Part shown: in pieces, positions 61,394 to 64,000 of the stretch | How the letters are laid out: every line of letters starts with the position of its first letter | How positions within the stretch are numbered: the first letter of the stretch is position 1 | Assembly (NCBI RefSeq): GCF_003063475.1 | Contig: NZ_NESP01000001.1 | Coordinates: 2,418,001-2,482,000 of the forward strand | DNA: 64,000 bases | Source of the DNA: Limnohabitans curvus | Lineage (GTDB): Bacteria; Pseudomonadota; Gammaproteobacteria; Burkholderiales; Burkholderiaceae_C | Reading direction: 5' to 3' | Notes under the pieces: model-generated | Seen by the model: only the letters and a program-made list of their open reading frames with translations | Databases searched by the model: none | What the model was told of the DNA's origin: nothing | Made by a program: the position numbers and the translations under genes

Positions 61394-62321
61394 GTTGGGC
61401 ACGGTGCGCATGCGCCGTTGGGCGGTGGCGTTGATTTGGCTCATTCCTTTGCTGTGGACGGTCAACATCGTGGTGGCGCGACAGGCGCCGGGTGTCGTGT
61501 CAGCCCATGTGTTGGCTTTGGGCCGTTGGGGAATTGCTGGCGCCATCTTGGCGGCGTTCAGTTACCGTGAGCTGTGGGCGCAGCGTGCTTATGTTTGGCA
61601 ACACCGCTGGCGCTATGTGACCTTGGGCGGGTGCGGCATGTGGATTTGCGGGGCTTGGGTGTACCTGGCGGGTGAGAGCACGGTGGGGATGAATATTTCG
61701 CTCATTTATGCATCTTCGCCAGTGTTGATCGCGTTGGGTTCTGTGATTTGGTTGGGTGAGCGATTTTCTAAGCGTCAAATCCTCGGTGTCATTCTGGCCA
61801 TGACGGGTGTGGTGCATGTGGTGGTGAAAGGTGAGTGGGTGCATTTGTCGAACGTGCACTTAGTGCCTGGCGATTTGTGGATCGTGGCTACTTCTGTGTC
61901 ATGGGCGGCCTATGCGTTGTTGCAAAAACGCTGGCCTAGTCCGCTGGGTTCAACGGCCCAGTTGGCAGCTGCTTGTATAGGCGGTGTGGCGGTGTTGTTG
62001 CCGTTTGCGGTGTGGGAGCTATATCAAGCCAGTACACCAGAAGTTGGTGCACATGCCTTGTGGATGATGGTCGCCACCGCTTTGTTCCCTGGTGTGGGCG
62101 CTTATTGGATTTATGGCTGGACACAAAAGATTTTGGGTGCCAGTCGTGTGGCAATGACCTTGTACCTTGGACCGCTTTATACCGCTGCGGTGGCCTGGCT
62201 GGTGCTTGACGAGCCTTTGGGGTTACACCACTTGACTGGCGGTGTGTTGATTTTGTCTGGCGTGGCTTTGGTCATGGCCGTGCAGGGCGTCTTAAGTCGC
62301 CAAGACGGCCGCGAAGGCTGA
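61383..62321 (+). CDS. DMT-family (EamA) membrane transporter
   Basis: This 312-aa protein has about ten membrane helices in two EamA repeats: VVSAHVLALGRWGIAGAILA with YASSPVLIALGSVIWLGE in the first, and GDLWIVATSVSWAAYALLQK with LGPLYTAAVAWLVLDEPLGL in the second. Substrate is unknown, usually a small metabolite or amino acid for export. Start at 61383 inside the dusA end. Confidence 0.88.
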   Translation: MPSELGTVRMRRWAVALIWLIPLLWTVNIVVARQAPGVVSAHVLALGRWGIAGAILAAFSYRELWAQRAYVWQHRWRYVTLGGCGMWICGAWVYLAGESTVGMNISLIYASSPVLIALGSVIWLGERFSKRQILGVILAMTGVVHVVVKGEWVHLSNVHLVPGDLWIVATSVSWAAYALLQKRWPSPLGSTAQLAAACIGGVAVLLPFAVWELYQASTPEVGAHALWMMVATALFPGVGAYWIYGWTQKILGASRVAMTLYLGPLYTAAVAWLVLDEPLGLHHLTGGVLILSGVALVMAVQGVLSRQDGREG

Positions 62322-62322
62322 G

Positions 62323-62958
62323 TTAGCTCGCGGCTTCCAAGCCGTTGGCAAAGTGCGCGTTCATGCACTGCACACTCATGGCCACATTGCGCGCCATCAG
62401 CGCATCCATGATGGCTTGGTGCTCTTTCAACGACTCTTCCAAACGGCCAGTCTTGAGCAGTGAGTTGTGGCGGTTGAGCTTCATCACCTTGCGCAAGTCA
62501 GCCACCATTTGGTCACGCCAACGGTTGTTGGCAATTTCCAGCAATCGCATGTGAAAGCGTTCGTTGATTTCAAAGAACTTTTCGCGGTCAGCCACGGCGG
62601 CGGTCAATTCGGCGTGCAGGGCTTGCAAATCTTGCAGTTGTTCAGGCGTTGCATCCTTGGCCACCACGCCTGCGGCATCTGACTCTAGTAAAGAGAGCAG
62701 GTGGTACACATCGCGTTGATCTTTTTCATTCACCTCGGTCACGTAGGCACCGCGGCGCACCTTCATGGTGACCAAGCCTTCGGCGGCGAGCACCTTGAGG
62801 GCTTCGCGCATGGGGGTGCGGCTGATGCCGTATTCCTCGGCCAAGCGCATCTCGTCAATCCAGCTTCCTGGCTCTAACTCGCTCGCAAAAATGCGCTGAC
62901 GAAGCAGTTCGGCTACTTCTTCATACAGGGCGCGAGGCGTGAGGGTGACGGCGGACAT
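62323..62958 (-). CDS. GntR-family regulator (FadR subfamily)
   Basis: This 211-aa protein has a winged helix (RIFASELEPGSWIDEMRLAE, ISRTPMREALKVLAAEG) and an all-helical FCD domain with metal-binding type His residues (EINERFHMRLLEIANNRW). It is divergent from methylmalonyl-CoA mutase, 133 bp apart, so it may control that gene and propionate or related metabolism (inference). The AT-rich gap contains TCAATAATTATGAATGATAT near the promoter. Confidence 0.88.
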   Translation of the reverse strand: MSAVTLTPRALYEEVAELLRQRIFASELEPGSWIDEMRLAEEYGISRTPMREALKVLAAEGLVTMKVRRGAYVTEVNEKDQRDVYHLLSLLESDAAGVVAKDATPEQLQDLQALHAELTAAVADREKFFEINERFHMRLLEIANNRWRDQMVADLRKVMKLNRHNSLLKTGRLEESLKEHQAIMDALMARNVAMSVQCMNAHFANGLEAAS

Positions 62959-63091
62959 GGGCTTGAATTGTAAGACTAAATAAGATTTTGCATCAATAAT
63001 TATGAATGATATGATGCCTAAAGCACATAGCCCATGGGGTTAACCTTGGGTTTGTTTGATAGCTGAAAACACCTTTCACGAGTGATTTGCC

Positions 63092-64000
<909 letters not shown>

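Overview
The window looks like chromosome from a betaproteobacterium of the Burkholderiales, family Comamonadaceae, possibly Limnohabitans-like. This rests on three things: the thrS-infC-rpmI-rplT-pheS-pheT-ihfA-merR translation cluster ending in a tRNA-Pro gene, the phaC-phaA-phaB order, and the general style of the proteins. The species assignment is inference.

Layout. (1) 1-3440 is a scarred region: a frameshifted tyrosine recombinase, an IS3-family element (895-2124, 3-bp target duplication) sitting after the second codon of a membrane-protein gene, a small YodC-like gene, and the last ~76 codons of isocitrate lyase with its terminator. (2) 3446-11663 is conserved chromosome: a lipoprotein, then thrS, infC (ATC start), rpmI, rplT, pheS, pheT, ihfA and a MerR regulator. 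(3) 11690-11766 is tRNA-Pro(GGG). (4) 11718-52302 is a ~40.6 kb genomic island integrated in that tRNA. It is bounded by a 50-bp exact direct repeat of the tRNA 3' part and by tandem GGGGTAAACC boxes inside both ends; its integrase lies at the right end. (5) 52311-64000 is chromosome again: a Nudix/FAH/monooxygenase group, pgeF, the PHB operon phaC-phaA-phaB, a stomatin/NfeD pair, dusA, a DMT transporter, a GntR regulator and the start of methylmalonyl-CoA mutase.

The island is nested. Its core carries a phage-type repressor with palindromic operators, a type III restriction-modification system (mod split by an IS407-like element with a 4-bp duplication, res intact), two small genes, a umuC polymerase gene, and integrase plus helper. 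umuC is cut into three pieces by two independent mobile elements inserted 77 bp apart. Removing both elements and one copy of each short core repeat gives an in-frame 435-codon umuC. Each element has inverted terminal repeats and, at its outer end, a four-gene cassette of overlapping genes: three large tyrosine-recombinase-fold proteins and one small protein. The two cassettes point at each other.

The cargoes differ. Element 1 (20942-33494) carries a phosphite-oxidation locus: ABC transporter ptxA-ptxB-ptxC, phosphite dehydrogenase ptxD and a divergent LysR regulator (ptxE-like), plus an ISL3-family IS with a perfect 8-bp duplication. Element 2 (33578-50171) carries a LysR-YeiH exporter pair, periplasmic proteins, two ECF sigma/membrane-protein pairs, a Tat-exported beta-propeller, a DUF305 protein, and a SorA/SorB-like sulfite dehydrogenase with its cytochrome c. 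The window thus shows a pile-up in one tRNA island: restriction first, then mobile phosphite use and sulfite oxidation delivered into the same polymerase gene by multi-recombinase elements. A pair of similar non-coding repeats near the left end of the island (11931-12025 and 12289-12385), with changes that preserve predicted stems, may be an undescribed structured RNA or DNA element.
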